From contig JAVTVJ010000142.1 in NCBI GenBank assembly GCA_034509425.1, forward strand, positions 124,001-188,000: 64,000 bases of DNA, written 5' to 3'. A model generated the notes under the pieces. It ran no database searches. It saw nothing but the letters and a program-made list of their open reading frames with translations, and was not told the DNA's origin. Source of the stretch: Eopsaltria australis. Taxonomy: Eukaryota; Chordata; Aves; Passeriformes; Petroicidae. Position 1 is the stretch's first letter. Every line of letters begins with the position of its first letter. Both the position numbers and the translations under genes were made by a program. Shown here piece by piece: positions 49,139-62,658 of this stretch.

Positions 49139-52100
49139 TAAAAGATTAACATATATCTCTTCTTCCTTCTTGCTCAGTGACGACCCTACACCATCCATTC
49201 TTTGCCTTTGGCATAGGTTCAAGATCAATTAAGTTGACAGTTTTCTCTCTTGGCAGGGTTCCTGATTTTTCTTCTCAGTGTTTTCTGGTCTACACCTTTT
49301 CCTGATATTATTTTCCTGCATATTTTTTCTCTATTTCTACTTTGAAATTCCTCTCCTTACATTCCCAGTCCATTGTTAAACATTTTCCTGCATGTAATTT
49401 CCCAGTATCACCTGAGCAAGATGTATTATTCTTATTCTCTAAAACACTGTTAATCTGCCAACCTGTCTCCTTCTTCACCATGCCTTTGTGTTCAGGTTCC
49501 CTTTCTGGTACTCTCATGGTGACTAAGGACACATCTTCCTGGAGAAAAGAAAGCCTCACATTCACCCAATTGGAAGAAATAAAAATAAATACTCCTCTCC
49601 CCCGTATTTAGACACACATTCGCTTTCAGATTTTAAGGGGGCGTAATGGCTGCCACTCTGAGAGCAAACTGATGCTGCAGCCCTGTTGACAATATGAGAT
49701 GTCAGAACTTCAGAAGATTGAAAATAGATTTTGGATTTATGCAAGCTAATAAGATAAAGCAAGATGGAACAGATTTTAGGATAAGTGGGGACTTTCATAA
49801 ATTTTTTTATTTTAAGATTTGCTAGGTGTTTTCTTCTATAATTTTTTAATTGTTGCTCCTTTACAGAAAAATCCTGTGAAGTTTTACTTTACTACATATT
49901 TCTCTTTTGATTTTGCTATTTCTGTGTTGATATTTTAGGTTTGCTCTCTTACCATGTCTTTGGCATGTTATCATCTGCCTTTCCTTTCTGTTGCTTCCAA
50001 TCTCCTTCTAAAAATCCTTCTTTTACATTTCTTCCTCAAGGAAGATCCTCAAGCTGCCCTTTCTTTCTGCTACACAAATTCTCTCTACTTTGTAGTAATA
50101 CCCCCTAAAGTGTGGTCTTGTCAACCCAGATTGGGGCAGTGTTGCTTTCATATATTGGCATTTCCTGAAGGCTTTCCACTTACAGCTTTACCTGGGTTTA
50201 GAGTAAGTTAGACTTTACATGAATGTGATGTCTTAGTACCTGGTTCATACTTGTCTTATTTCTGATATAAGTAATACTGTGTTTTGTTTCAGAAGCATCA
50301 AGCTTGTTTAAAATGGAAAAGTTGGATCAGATTTGCCTAGAATACTTGTGTGAGAGTAGATCATCTCAAGTGTCATTTTTCAATGTGAAACCTTAATGAA
50401 GTTGTCAGGTTTTGGCCAAGCATTTTTGTAGAGAATGCTTTGCTGTGAAACTGGTTTGCAGTTAACTGACTGAAATGCAGAATCTTCATTATGTCGGAAA
50501 AAGATTTCCAAAGATTTTTGGTGAGAATGGAGGAAAACTAGATACTGAAATTTCCTGTGAGACAAATGAAAGCCGAAAATTGGAATTTTTTTCTGTCTTC
50601 CTGAACTTGAACAGATAATTCTTGTGAGAAAATGGCTTTGAGTGTTTTGTACTACTCTTTCTGGATCCTGTCTTCAGGCTGGACATGGTAGAACCATGTT
50701 GTCAGTTTGGGACCAAATGGATAGGGAAAGTCTGTTTCTAAGTTCACAACAGTGTGCCTGGGGAACCGTATTAAGGGCTGTGGACCATACAAATGCAGAC
50801 TCTGGTGGAGCCTGTTAAGTAAACTGACAGCAACCTGGCAAGAAAACTCCTGTCTTAACTGGAAACTGGCCAAACCCAATTGCTTCTTATAAAACACTTA
50901 GGCTTTAATGCACTGGCATTTCTAATGAAAAACTATAGTGTTGGAAAATCTCAAGTGCATTTCAGCCTTGAAGTGCTACTATGTTACTATCACCAAATAA
51001 TAAGGATAATCTCAGAACCGTAAAATGATAACATCACCTTCCTCTGCCTATTAGCTTTATTTGTGTTCTTCCCCTAATATGAAACAAACCAAGATTGCTT
51101 ATAAGTGAAGTTAATGTACTTTCCCATCCTTGCATCCTGTATTTTAAGGCAATGTTTTAAGGTAGTGTTGATAGCTGAGGTAGCCTGCTGGAGGTAGGAG
51201 ACGAAAGTGCAGTGATGAATTTTGGAATTCTACTTACGTTTGTTCTTAAGTGTTTACATCACAAGTCTTTTTCAAATTTCTTACTAATAACAGTTTGTAT
51301 TACTATTGTATAACCTGAGGACATCTCTGATTGCATAATCAGATAGAGTATGCATTAATTATTGTACTGGAAAGATAGGGGATCAGGCGTAGACTGTACA
51401 CTAAGCTAAGAATGTGTCTACTGGTAATCAAAAGTAAAAGGAGCTTTCTTCCTGTGTGCATCAAGACTGCTAGAAGAGACAAAGTTCTCTGTTCCCTGCT
51501 CTGACACAAGGAGCAGTGCCAGTGGTTCTCAGAGAGGCTGGGATGTTAATCCCTGGCCATGCTTGCCACTGTATTTAAAGTAGAGCTTAGATGCTCTTCT
51601 GCCAGGTATTACAGGGGGCCTTTAACTTTCACGTCAGTTTGTAGAGGAGTTAGCTTTTTTTGAGTAAAACCACATAATGAAGACAGGAGACCAATGTGAG
51701 TCCTTTCTGAATGCATGAATGCATGAATAACCACTTGTGCTAAGGTACCCTCTTAAAAAAACCTCACTAATTTTCAGATGCTTGTGAGACATGATTTTTT
51801 CCCCAGCTGGTTTATAGTTTCTGTGAATATGCCTAAATTTGTAGAGAACATTGGCTATTTCTGATTATATCTTTAGTGAACTGCTCAGAGTAGGAAGTAT
51901 TTATGATGAAAATTTGATACCTTAAAGTATTCTATTTTAATCGACTGATAGTGCCATAAGAATAATACAGAGGAGGATATCTAGTGTTTGCAGCTGTTTT
52001 ACAGACTGATTTTTAGATATTGGACTCAAATGTGGAAATTATCAAGTGATGTCTTGTGTCTTGTATCATTCCAGTTGATTAGATAGGAGAATGGTCCCTT

Positions 52101-52725
52101 TCTGACTGGAAAAATCTGAAAATTGCTGTTAAAAAAACTGTGAACAACACAGGAGTTTCATTGAGTGCTTTTGTTGAGTAAGTGCATTTTTCATAATTGC
52201 AAGAAATTTTAAAGTCAATTTTTTATACTGTATTGTAAATTATATTTATTAGAAATAAAATTGCATACTGTTGAAAGCTGTTGAAAATGCAGGGCAAACT
52301 ATGATAAAAGGCAGGGATATCTCTGCCTCTACGTTGTTGAAACTTGCCTTTCTTGAAGCACTCAAGTACTTTTTCATTTCATTTCTGTGCAAGAGGAGAG
52401 AAGGCTGCATCAGAGATTAAAGAAAAAAAAAAAAGGAAAAAGAAACAACATTCAGTCATACCAGTTAGTGGTTGCCTATGTTGCAATTTATAAAGGTTTC
52501 TCTTTAAGTAGAATTCAGACTGAGTTTCAAGTCTCTGCAGAAGTTGCAAAGTATTTCTTAGCTGTCATTGTTCCAGGCATGTACACTTCATGAAGGCAGG
52601 TCATTAGGAGTTGGAGCATTTGCTTTGAAATAGATATTCTGGGTAAACTTAAAAGTGAACATAATTTAAAAGCAGTAGGCCCTTCACTTTTAATTTGCCT
52701 TAGTTTACAATGGATTAGTATCTGG

Positions 52726-52740
52726 TTTTTTTTTTTTTTT
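52726..52740. repeat. T15 homopolymer
   Basis: A T15 run directly preceding the perfect inverted repeat at 52746-52772. Confidence 0.93.
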
Positions 52741-52745
52741 AAGTG

Positions 52746-52772
52746 TATATAGTGATTACATGTCACTATATA
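52746..52772. repeat. Perfect 10-base inverted repeat
   Basis: TATATAGTGA (52746-52755) and TCACTATATA (52763-52772) pair exactly around a 7-base loop, TTACATG. A T15 tract lies directly upstream and further TA-rich sequence follows. Confidence 0.88.
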
Positions 52773-55700
52773 TAATTATATATAAATCTAACTATGTCTG
52801 AAATTGTCCTTTGGGGCTTGTTTCTTTGTGCATTGGGAATAATTGCAGTATGTGCTATCTTCGATGAATTTTCCTAAGCACCCATTTAATCTTCCTAAGA
52901 GGGCACTTGCAAAAAGTCTCTTAGGCAGAAGAGTTAGAAGTATCTATGCATAAGAATCTTCTTTCAATGGAAAATGGATTTTTATTATTACTTTTTTAAC
53001 TGCCAAGCTTGTAGTGTGATTGTCAGTGCTACTGAATACAAATCAGCTCAAATTTCTCTTTTTGAAACCTTTAGAAGGCATTTCATTAAGGAGTTCCTCT
53101 GGTGTGAGGGGCTGGAGTGGTGGTAATAGTGCTTCTCCAAACCTTTATCACTGGTTACCAATCTTGCTGAGCTCTTCTTTGCCATTGAAAATAATGGAAG
53201 TTCTTGGTTAGGAAATGATGAATAAGTTTGCCCAAGTTTGAATGTAGCTGGTTTTAAATTTTTCTGAGAGGATTAGTATAATTTAGCCATGTCTTTCTAG
53301 CATTAAGTACAACCAAATAGCAAGACACTTTCAGTAATGAGCTCTCTTTTCTCTTCTTTTAAAAATCCCGAGTGATGTTGAATCAAGCTTATTTAACTAA
53401 AGAGTAAATGAAGGCCGAGTATAAGAAAATGTGGCTCTAAATAATTTGAAAAAATCATGATAAAGTCATTACTAATACAGTTAAATAAATTAAGTACTGT
53501 GCCATTATGTAACAGTCTGCAGGAAAAGGAGGGACAGAAGAGTGATTGTGTTCTTTACATTATGCTTTTTATTTATACCTGATAAAGAACAGTAAACATT
53601 AGCTCTAATTATGAAGTCATCTGTATTGTAACAACAAATAATTTGCATAGTACTGATTTCACAACAGTGTTTCAAGTATTTATATACTGTTAGTTATTCA
53701 ATTTGATTAGGGTTTCCTGTTCATGCGTAGAGTCCTCCATCAGAGAGACAGACCTAGTAGTCTTTGCAATTGGTGATGCCTTCAAAAATCTATCCCATAA
53801 TTCACATGCAGCATGGATAGCAGTGATTACTTAGCACTTTCAAAGAATTTTTTAATGTTATGGTAATACTGTTATTTTCAATAAACCATCCAATACCCAA
53901 GTAATTTGAACACTATTCCTGCTGTTTTATTGTATTGTGATATAAACATAAATGCAGTGTTAAAAGCTATACCAATGGTGTCAGACTCCTTAAGGACTTG
54001 AGAAAACTGTCATAACTTCTAAAATAACTGATAATCGTTCGTGGGTCAAAAAGAGCAACATGCTGTATTGCTTAGCTTTCTGCTTTCTTTTTCTCAAGGT
54101 TTGTCTGAGATTTAATTTTATGTGAAGTACACAAAACACTGTCAGTGAAACATTATCACTTTGTAAAAGCTGTTTAGAATATGGTCTGGCACAAAATGTG
54201 CAGAAAATTAAAAAAGAATACTCACAACTTCTTGCATAGAGCTGAGTTGTATATATTATTTGTAATTGTGACCAAAACCAGAATATGTGATGTGACTGCA
54301 TCTCGATATTTGCGAGATAAGCCTAGAGCTACAAACTTAGCTTTTAAAATTTAGAATTATATGCATAAATATATATGTATAGAATTAAATAAGTATGCAT
54401 AAATAAAATTTCATATATATGGTTTTCTGTGTTTACATGTGTGTGTGTATAGAGTTCTGAGGGGTTTATTTTGTCCTATCCATTGCATAGTATTTCCTTT
54501 TAAATGCATATTTTGATTTTTCTTCTGGGACTAGATGGAATGCCTTTCCATTATACTACTAAAAGAATAATCCACTTGAACATTATTTTTCTCCCTAAAG
54601 GGATGGTGTGTTCTAGTCATATGATACTATTTTTCACAGAGTGGTATTAACGTTCGTGATGTAGTGATTTTATCTTCATTCAAAATGTTTTGTTCTGGTA
54701 CTAAAAATATTAAGGAGCATCTTTTGTGTCCTGCTGCTAAAAAAATACCTCAAAATCAAGGAAATCTGAAAACAATCCAAGGCCATCTGCATATTCTTTG
54801 TTAATAATGAAGTATTACGGAAATTCAAAGTATAAAATTTAGAGGAGATAAATATGTGTGACACATTTGTAGAGATTAAAAGAAAAAAAAAAGGAAAATA
54901 TTCCAAGACATGGAAATTGGAAATAAAATAATGCTTTAAATTTGATTTTATAAACACTGATCTATACAAGTGTATCTTTCAAAAAGATGCTCTTATAAAA
55001 AGGTGTCTTTGTATTCATAGGCAGAGCGTTCCACAGCTGCAAAACTAGTTTATAATGATGGGCAGAAGTGGGTGGTAATTTTGAGTTAAGCATCAAAATT
55101 TTGTTTTAACAAATGGCCTGTTTATTTACATATGTCTAAGACTCGCCATTAGTTTTTCATTCTATGTTGTGTGGAATGCAACTGTTACATCTGTATCACA
55201 GAAGAGCTAGAAACATTTTTCTTTAATCTGATACTTTACTGTGTGATATTTGTCTACCATGACAGACAACTACAATATAGTTTAATATTTATCTTCCATG
55301 AATTAAATTCATTTTTTGATACATTAAAGCAAAAAACATGGGCTTTAGTACTAATCCTTTAGTACTAATTGAGCTCCAGCACTGATAATTTTGATTCTCG
55401 TAATTTTTTTTTTTTTTTAAATCAGGTTGGCTTTTTTTTCCGTCCCTATAAACCCTAATGAGGTTATACAACCTTTTCAGGGCTGCTCAGCTTGTCCACA
55501 GAAATGTGATCTGACAGGCAATATGTTGCATGCTAGAATATTGCATCCTGGCCTCCTTGCCCTGTTCTTTCCCTGTTTAAGGCTCCAGCAGGAAAACCAG
55601 TCTAGACTGAATTGCATGGTGATCCAGAACATTTGCACTCTCCTAGTAAAATGATTACATTCTTCATCTGACCAAACTGTCTTGTAGGCAGGCTGTTTAG

Positions 55701-58700
55701 GATTTTTCAGACTCCTTGGTCTACTTCTCTTTTATGAAAAAATCAGATCAACAGATTACTTTGATCTAGAACGTCCAGACAGGGCTGTATTCCCAGAATA
55801 CTTGTTAGTTACAATGATACACAAGTTTAAATTAATTTAGAAATTAAAAGGCAATATTCTGGAAAGAAAATGAGGATCTGTCAGTGGGAAATAGCCCCAC
55901 GTCTTGTAATTAAAATGAGTGCCTTATTTTATGGATCGCATAAGCTGTTGTAGAGGAGAGAAGGCTTGGAATAAGAATTGAGTGAAGGTTTAGAGAGGAG
56001 CCACTTGGTGAAGCTCTTTATAGATTGATAATCTGTTTGCATCATTAACCACTTAGGCCACTCCAAAAAAATAAAATTCTCAGTTCATCTCATGACATGT
56101 CAGGCATGTGCTGTTGCTGAAGAATTACACACCTCTAGTAATGGACATGCATAAGTTCAATCACTTCTGAAGACACATATTTTTTTTCTTACATTCAGAA
56201 TGCTGTATTTTGTCTAAGACCTATAAAAATTGACTGATATTAAAAAGATAGAATACTGTCCTGGTATTGATGCTTACATCAGAGTACTTACTGCTCTGCC
56301 AGATACTGCCATCTGTGAAAGATGGCAATTTTAGTCTTTGTTCATTAAAATAAAGTGAAAACCCTTAATGCAGTGCAATGAAGAGGGTGTTTTGAAGTTT
56401 GGACTAGACTGGGAGCTTTTGAGACTTAAAGGACTGTTACCAGAGAAATGTGTCATAAGTTGTTCTCTCCTCAGGGACCTGAAATCCAGTCACTTTATAC
56501 TCTGTGAAGACTAGTTTATGGCAGTGTACTCTGAGCATAAGGTATAAAATGAGAATTTGGAGGCAATGGGCACCTACTGTACTGAGTGTAGCAATCGTTT
56601 TCAATTCCTTACATTTATTAATTGATTCTAATTATAAACTCTACATATCTATTGTAGAAATGTTTTTATTATAAGTGGGAGGATGTTAACCTTAAGAATG
56701 TATTATTAGGCTATTGTTCTACCAAATTACCATATCTGAGCAAAGGCAGACATAGACAACTCCTTCAGAAATATGACTTTATGTGGCTGCAGCTGAAAAT
56801 GTGAAGTGTCTGAAATATGATCATTCAGCCTATATATATTGAACTGAAATCATATAGAAAAAGACTTATTTCTATTTTGACAAGAAAATATCGGGAAGAA
56901 CCTTTGATTCTTCCTGCTAAGCAGCTCAATGAGGAGAAAGATTTGATTCTTCGAGTAAACTTTCTTAAGTTTGTCAACATAATTTGATATTGTTTTGGAA
57001 TGTTTCTCTTAAGACTTGGAATCATTGCTATCATTTTAGTAATGTTAGGTGACCTTGTATTTTTATCAAACACAGTGATGGAAAAATAATCCAAACAAAG
57101 GCACTTTATAAGAGAATCAAACCTGAAAATCGTAGTGTGGCATTTTGTGCTTCTCTGTAGTCTGGGAAAGACTTTACTGAAAGTTGCGGTATTTTCATCA
57201 ATAAGAATAAATGACGTCATAAATGAGTAGCATAAAATACCACTAAGTACATTCAGAATTCTCCTTTTTTTTGCTCAAGAAGTTTAAATCCTCAATGAAT
57301 TCATATTATGGAAAGTGCAGTGTAGACACTGTGGTTTGAAACAGTAGTTATTGTGTCAATACTTAAATTTGAAGGGGATCACTTCCAAAAATTAGAAGAA
57401 AATGTATACCAATGTAGAAAGTGAGAGGTTGTTTTTTAAAGAATATTTTATCAGGATTGCTTTAAATTTGTATAGGCTACAGAAGAATTTGAAAATCATG
57501 AGTATGCCTTCATTTATTCACTGTTTCTTTTTCATATGATTTCTAGGATCAGTGTTATTTAGGCAAAAGAAATATGAAGAACCTTACCATACCAACTTAA
57601 TTTCATGAAACAACATCTGGTGTTACATTGTTGGGATTCCTAACAGTTTTAAGTTATTTCCAAACCCTGTTGACTTTTGGAGAAGTAACAAAAATGTTGA
57701 AGATTAAAAGAGAATTCATGAGGTTTCTGTTCCAAGTACAAAAAGAAAGAGGCTTTTCTTTTGGACTTGTGTTTTCAATAGACTGTTTTCCTCCAGCATA
57801 ATGTTTTAGAAAGTCCTGTGATCTGCTTTTATGCAAGGAGGAGTGATTATAAGATCAGAAGAGCGGATTATTGGCAGTGCAGATAATAAGAATATTTCTG
57901 AGAGAGTTTATCTAAAACATGTTGTCATTGGGAAAAATTGAAATTTGCAGTATTTATTAGAGATCTTGTGTGACTCTTTGTGTACTCAGAGTACATGCCA
58001 GGATTATCTGCTCATAGAAGTAATAGCAGCATAATGGTTAGTAGTTTGAAAATGTGTATATGAAATTCTGAAGAAATTTTTAGAGGGACACAATTTAACA
58101 ACAAATGTGCACATATAGCAGAACAAGTGACATTGCTCCATTCTGGAAATTTTTAGGTGAAAATTGTCCACCTTTCTTGCCAGCTGACATTTGTTTGTCC
58201 ATAGTGGCCTACAGTTTCCCATTGGAGTAATACCAAATGAAATGTAGTAAATCTTACTTCCTCAAGCATGCCTTTCTTCTCATGCATTCATTATCAGCTA
58301 ATTTAGCATTTCAGTAACTTGTACCACTATAATAATATTTGCCATAATACTTGTTCTATATTAAAAAAGACTTTGGCACTTTGAGAGAAGATGCCATTTT
58401 AAACTAAAAAACCTGTTAAGACAGTGAAAACCACAGGGTTTTTAATTTGGCTGTCAACAGTTAAAAACTTTGAATTTATTAGTCATTTAATTAGTCTGTA
58501 TGTGCTTCAGCATTATAGTTTTTGTGGCAGTTCAGGAATGATTGCAAATATTTTGCATCTTCACATTATAAATTAGTTAAAAAGTATGTTCATGTTACTG
58601 GTAGACGTGGCTATTTTTTCTTACAGTGTGATATTTTGCTCCAGCACAGTATGCTCCAGGTGTTATTTCTACAAGGCTAGATGCTGAAAAGCTAAGTTTG

Positions 58701-61700
58701 ACAGTTAAATTTTGGGGGAGAGTCTGATTTACAAATATTTTCAAGAACTCTTTTCTACAGATATTGGACATTTCAAAGGTTGAACATTCAGCACTATGAA
58801 AAGATGTTCTCTAAATGGTAAAGGTTTGTACAGTTCTTTGGAGTTGAAGTCATAAGAAGAGTATAAGCAAATTGTTCTGTTGAAAGTATTTTTCCTTTTG
58901 TAGTAAGTGGAGTTCACTGGCAATGTGAGAATGCATGTATATGTAAGAATGTGAGAGTGTGTGTATATCAGTACACATTACATAGATTTCGTAACTGGGA
59001 AATGAAGTTTTAAAAGATGTAGTATATGGGAGAATGTATTATCTAAATATATATAAACATATCTACTTATCAGACTTACAGTGTCAGTGAAATTGACTTA
59101 TTTAACCAGAAATTCTTACATGATTTAGAATGTGTAAAAATAAGTAGGCAACTACCTTAGTGTCCCATTGTGACATCTAAGAGTTAATTTTAGAGAAATA
59201 AAAATATATTTTTAAAAATTTCTTTACAAGAAAACATCAGGGAGAAAAAGAAGATTTGGTTCTAATGGACAAAATAGCTTATTTTCATTTAAGACATGTT
59301 TTTCTTATATAGTTCTGAGCCTTGTGCTGTTGCATGTGGTAAAAGAACTAAAAAAGGAAAAGTAGGTATCACGTTGTGCCTGCAGCTTTACTTTCTCAAA
59401 AAGAACTGTTTGCTCACAGAATTACAAACAAGAATCAAGTTACTAACATGCCTCAGTATTTGCCAGCATGTGTTCTGAAATACGTCATTAAATGACATTG
59501 CTTTGACAGTACTCATATAGAAATAAATGAGACTAGATGATTCTTGTGTGACATTTTCCTAGAGCAACTTCCCTTAGTGGCAGTCTGTTAAGGACTCTAA
59601 TGACCCAAAGCATGGCGTGTACCTCAGATAACCAGAGCAGTAGAGTCTGTTCCGAGTTTTGCAGATGCTGTGCTGGATCTGTGTCCTGTTGGTCTTCATT
59701 GTGGAGTGGTACCTTGCCATTAGCATCTAGAAGTTGGTCTGCATGGAGGCCATGTGGTCAAAGCAAGGGATAAAGAACTTGTGTCTATATTCAAGAATGT
59801 AGTTTATCAAGTCTGGCTTTTGGCTCTTACAGTTTGTTAAGGATACTATTTAAAAAAAGAAATCCAAAAATGAAATTCTGCCTGTCTGAGGTCAGAGTAT
59901 GGTGCAAGTGAACTGAGTTTCATTATCTAAATCATGAAACTTCTCTTAACTAGAAACACACAAACTAATATTCCTTTGACCTTTCTCTTGATTTAGTAAG
60001 TGGTTTGTCTTCAGCAAGACATTGATCTGACACATAATAATACAGGCCAGTACCTGCCCTCGTAACACAAATACTTTTTATTTTCTTTAATTCTGAAGAA
60101 TTTATATATGTTGGTATGTTAAAAATCTAGCTTTTAAATCTGATCACAGATTTTAGCTACTAATTCTAGAAGAATATAACTGCTCTTGATTGCAAAATAG
60201 TTACACTTAAAATCACCAGCACTTAAAATATCCAGTGTAGCATCAGTGCAGAAAAATGCATGGTTACTTGACTGTTTTGTAGTTGTTCACTGGCATCTTG
60301 TTCTGATGTAATGTCATTTATTCAATCTAGAGTTTATTGTTCATGTTAATTTTGGCTATTAAATTAAGTAATCATTCTTTGTAATTTTGTAAATAAGATT
60401 TCCTGAAAGAAGTGTCTGCAGGCAAGTTTGCTCTGTAATTATTTGAATATTTAAGAGTTGGAAGTCCCAAAGGTGAAGCAGACATTTATTTGAAACCAGT
60501 TCTCTGCACAAAATGCAATTAAAAAAATATATTTTTTTTGTTCAGCCTGAGACTTTTGCTTCATTGTCAAAGACTTTGTAGCCTCTGTGGGTGGAATGTA
60601 GGCCTCAGTTAACAGTCACTCAGTATTAAGGAAACAAAAGTAGTTCTGTAGAAAACTCTTTAGGTAACCTTTACTATAGTGGATGTCTGTCGATTTTTGT
60701 TTTCATATTCCATGGTTTTTTTTATATGACATTTTTTAATTGGAAAAATGAATCGATCAATCTAAATTAAGTAATTTAGAAAAACATCTTGTGAAATAAT
60801 ATGAGTTGTGAAATGATTTAGTGACTTTATTGTATTCTATGAAAATAGTTAATATATAAGATAAAATAGTAATTAATAAATGAATGATTTCTAAGACTAA
60901 TTGTTCACTTTATAAATGAGCTAAATGGAGAATCAGTATATCAGGAAAACTTGCATTTATGGTGTGGGATATGGCTGTAGTGGTAGATTTTTCCTGGTTT
61001 TCCATTTCTCCTATTTAGAATGTAATTCTAGCCTTTTGAACTACAGTGTTTCAATAAGCTTCTGTTTGATGCTAGACTTTGAGAGTGGTATTTCTGTCTC
61101 TTTTGCTCTTGTTTTCCTTTGCTGCGGCGTGTGTATGTGATTATGTTTGAACAAACGTATGCCTGCACCATCTCCATGAGTGTTTGGCACTTCCAGGTAG
61201 TAAGAGGACCATATACTAAGTAAATGTGTTTATTGTGAGATTGCAGTCAGGTACTGAAGGCACCCCTACAATGATTTAATAGATGGGGGGTGGGTGGATG
61301 GGTGTGCGCAGAGTTTCAGTAATTGCATTTGAAAACTCTTAAAGTTATGTCATCAGTTTTTGCTTAAAGATGGGTGCCTCTGAAGGGCATTTGTAAAAAT
61401 GTATCTAATTAGCTCTTAAAGTGGATTAGTTACATAGTATTATCGCCTTGTATAGATAACAGTCTTCAGTAATTTATTTCCAAAGCAAGTTGAGAAAGCC
61501 ACTGAAGATTTCTGAACTTTCACAATGAGAGTGTTCACACAGGGATTTCGTATAAATCCACATTACATTAATTCCCACCTGTTTTTGGAACTACTTCTTC
61601 CTAAGGAATGAAGGCATGAGATATATGCGTTTTGAGGTCCCTGTGTGGAGAAGACAGGAAGGTCCCAGCTAATGCATAGTGATCTGCAATCACTCAGATG

Positions 61701-62568
61701 ATCTATGTGATTCGTAGCTAGTCTGCAGAGCCTTACCAAATAGTGGGTTTTCAATTATGACATAGAGTTATTATATCCTTATGTCTCAGGAATATTTCCA
61801 TACTGTCTTTGATTACTTGCAGCTGCATCTGACAGACATATCAAAGCTTACAAAGAAATCACATACTCTGTTTGAAATCACTATAATCAGTGATCTTAGA
61901 ATGCTTCACAAATTATAAGGCAAAGCTCATATTTAAGAGTTTTCCACTCAAATAATTGTAGAAGCCCAAAAGTCCTAAGGTATATATTGTCAGTCACACA
62001 CCTGTAAATATGTTGTGCTTTAATTTGAAGTTTTGCAACTGTATGGTAATCATTATTTAGGCACAAATGACCTTAAACATTAATTTAAGTATGGATAGCA
62101 GTTTTCAGTTATTCATACAAGTTTTAAGGAGGATATTAATTGGAAAGAAAATTTCATTTAGAGACTATATTTTATATCTTGGTTATAAGAAATGAACTCC
62201 ATTGTGGCAAAGCTGTGAAATACGTGCTAAAAATTAAATCTAGTTTAACCATTCCTCAGCTATTTATACTTCATTTTCTTACAAAGATGTGTTCTACACG
62301 GTAAATTTTCAGGGATATTCTGCATTTTTCTGACGGGCAGCGCTCAAATTTTCTTGCAATATACATGAATAGGCGTAAATAGGCACAGGTCTAGCACTTC
62401 CTTTCTCTTTGTTAATATTTTGGCTGTTGCATGCAATATTTCATTTAAGATAGACATTACTAAGGTGGTGAATAGTGCTGTGTAGTGATATACTTAGCAG
62501 TAACCTTTACTCATAATGTGATATTGTCTGTATGTCTTATTTTGTTCAGCTTTCTCTGGCACTGATGA

Positions 62569-62658
62569 AGCCTAAGGCTGCTGTTTCTTTGAGTTGCTGA
62601 TAATTTTTTATCTGATTAACTGACACATTTAGTTGAAATCAGACACAGCCCTTAGGCT
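62569..62658. repeat. Nested inverted repeats spanning about 90 bases
   Basis: AGCCTAAGGCTG (62569-62580) pairs with CAGCCCTTAGGCT (62646-62658) with one bulged base. Between them, CTGATTAACT and AGTTGAAATCAG form a second, imperfect stem. The block sits in intron 3 within a stretch that does not look like simple sequence. Confidence 0.7.
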
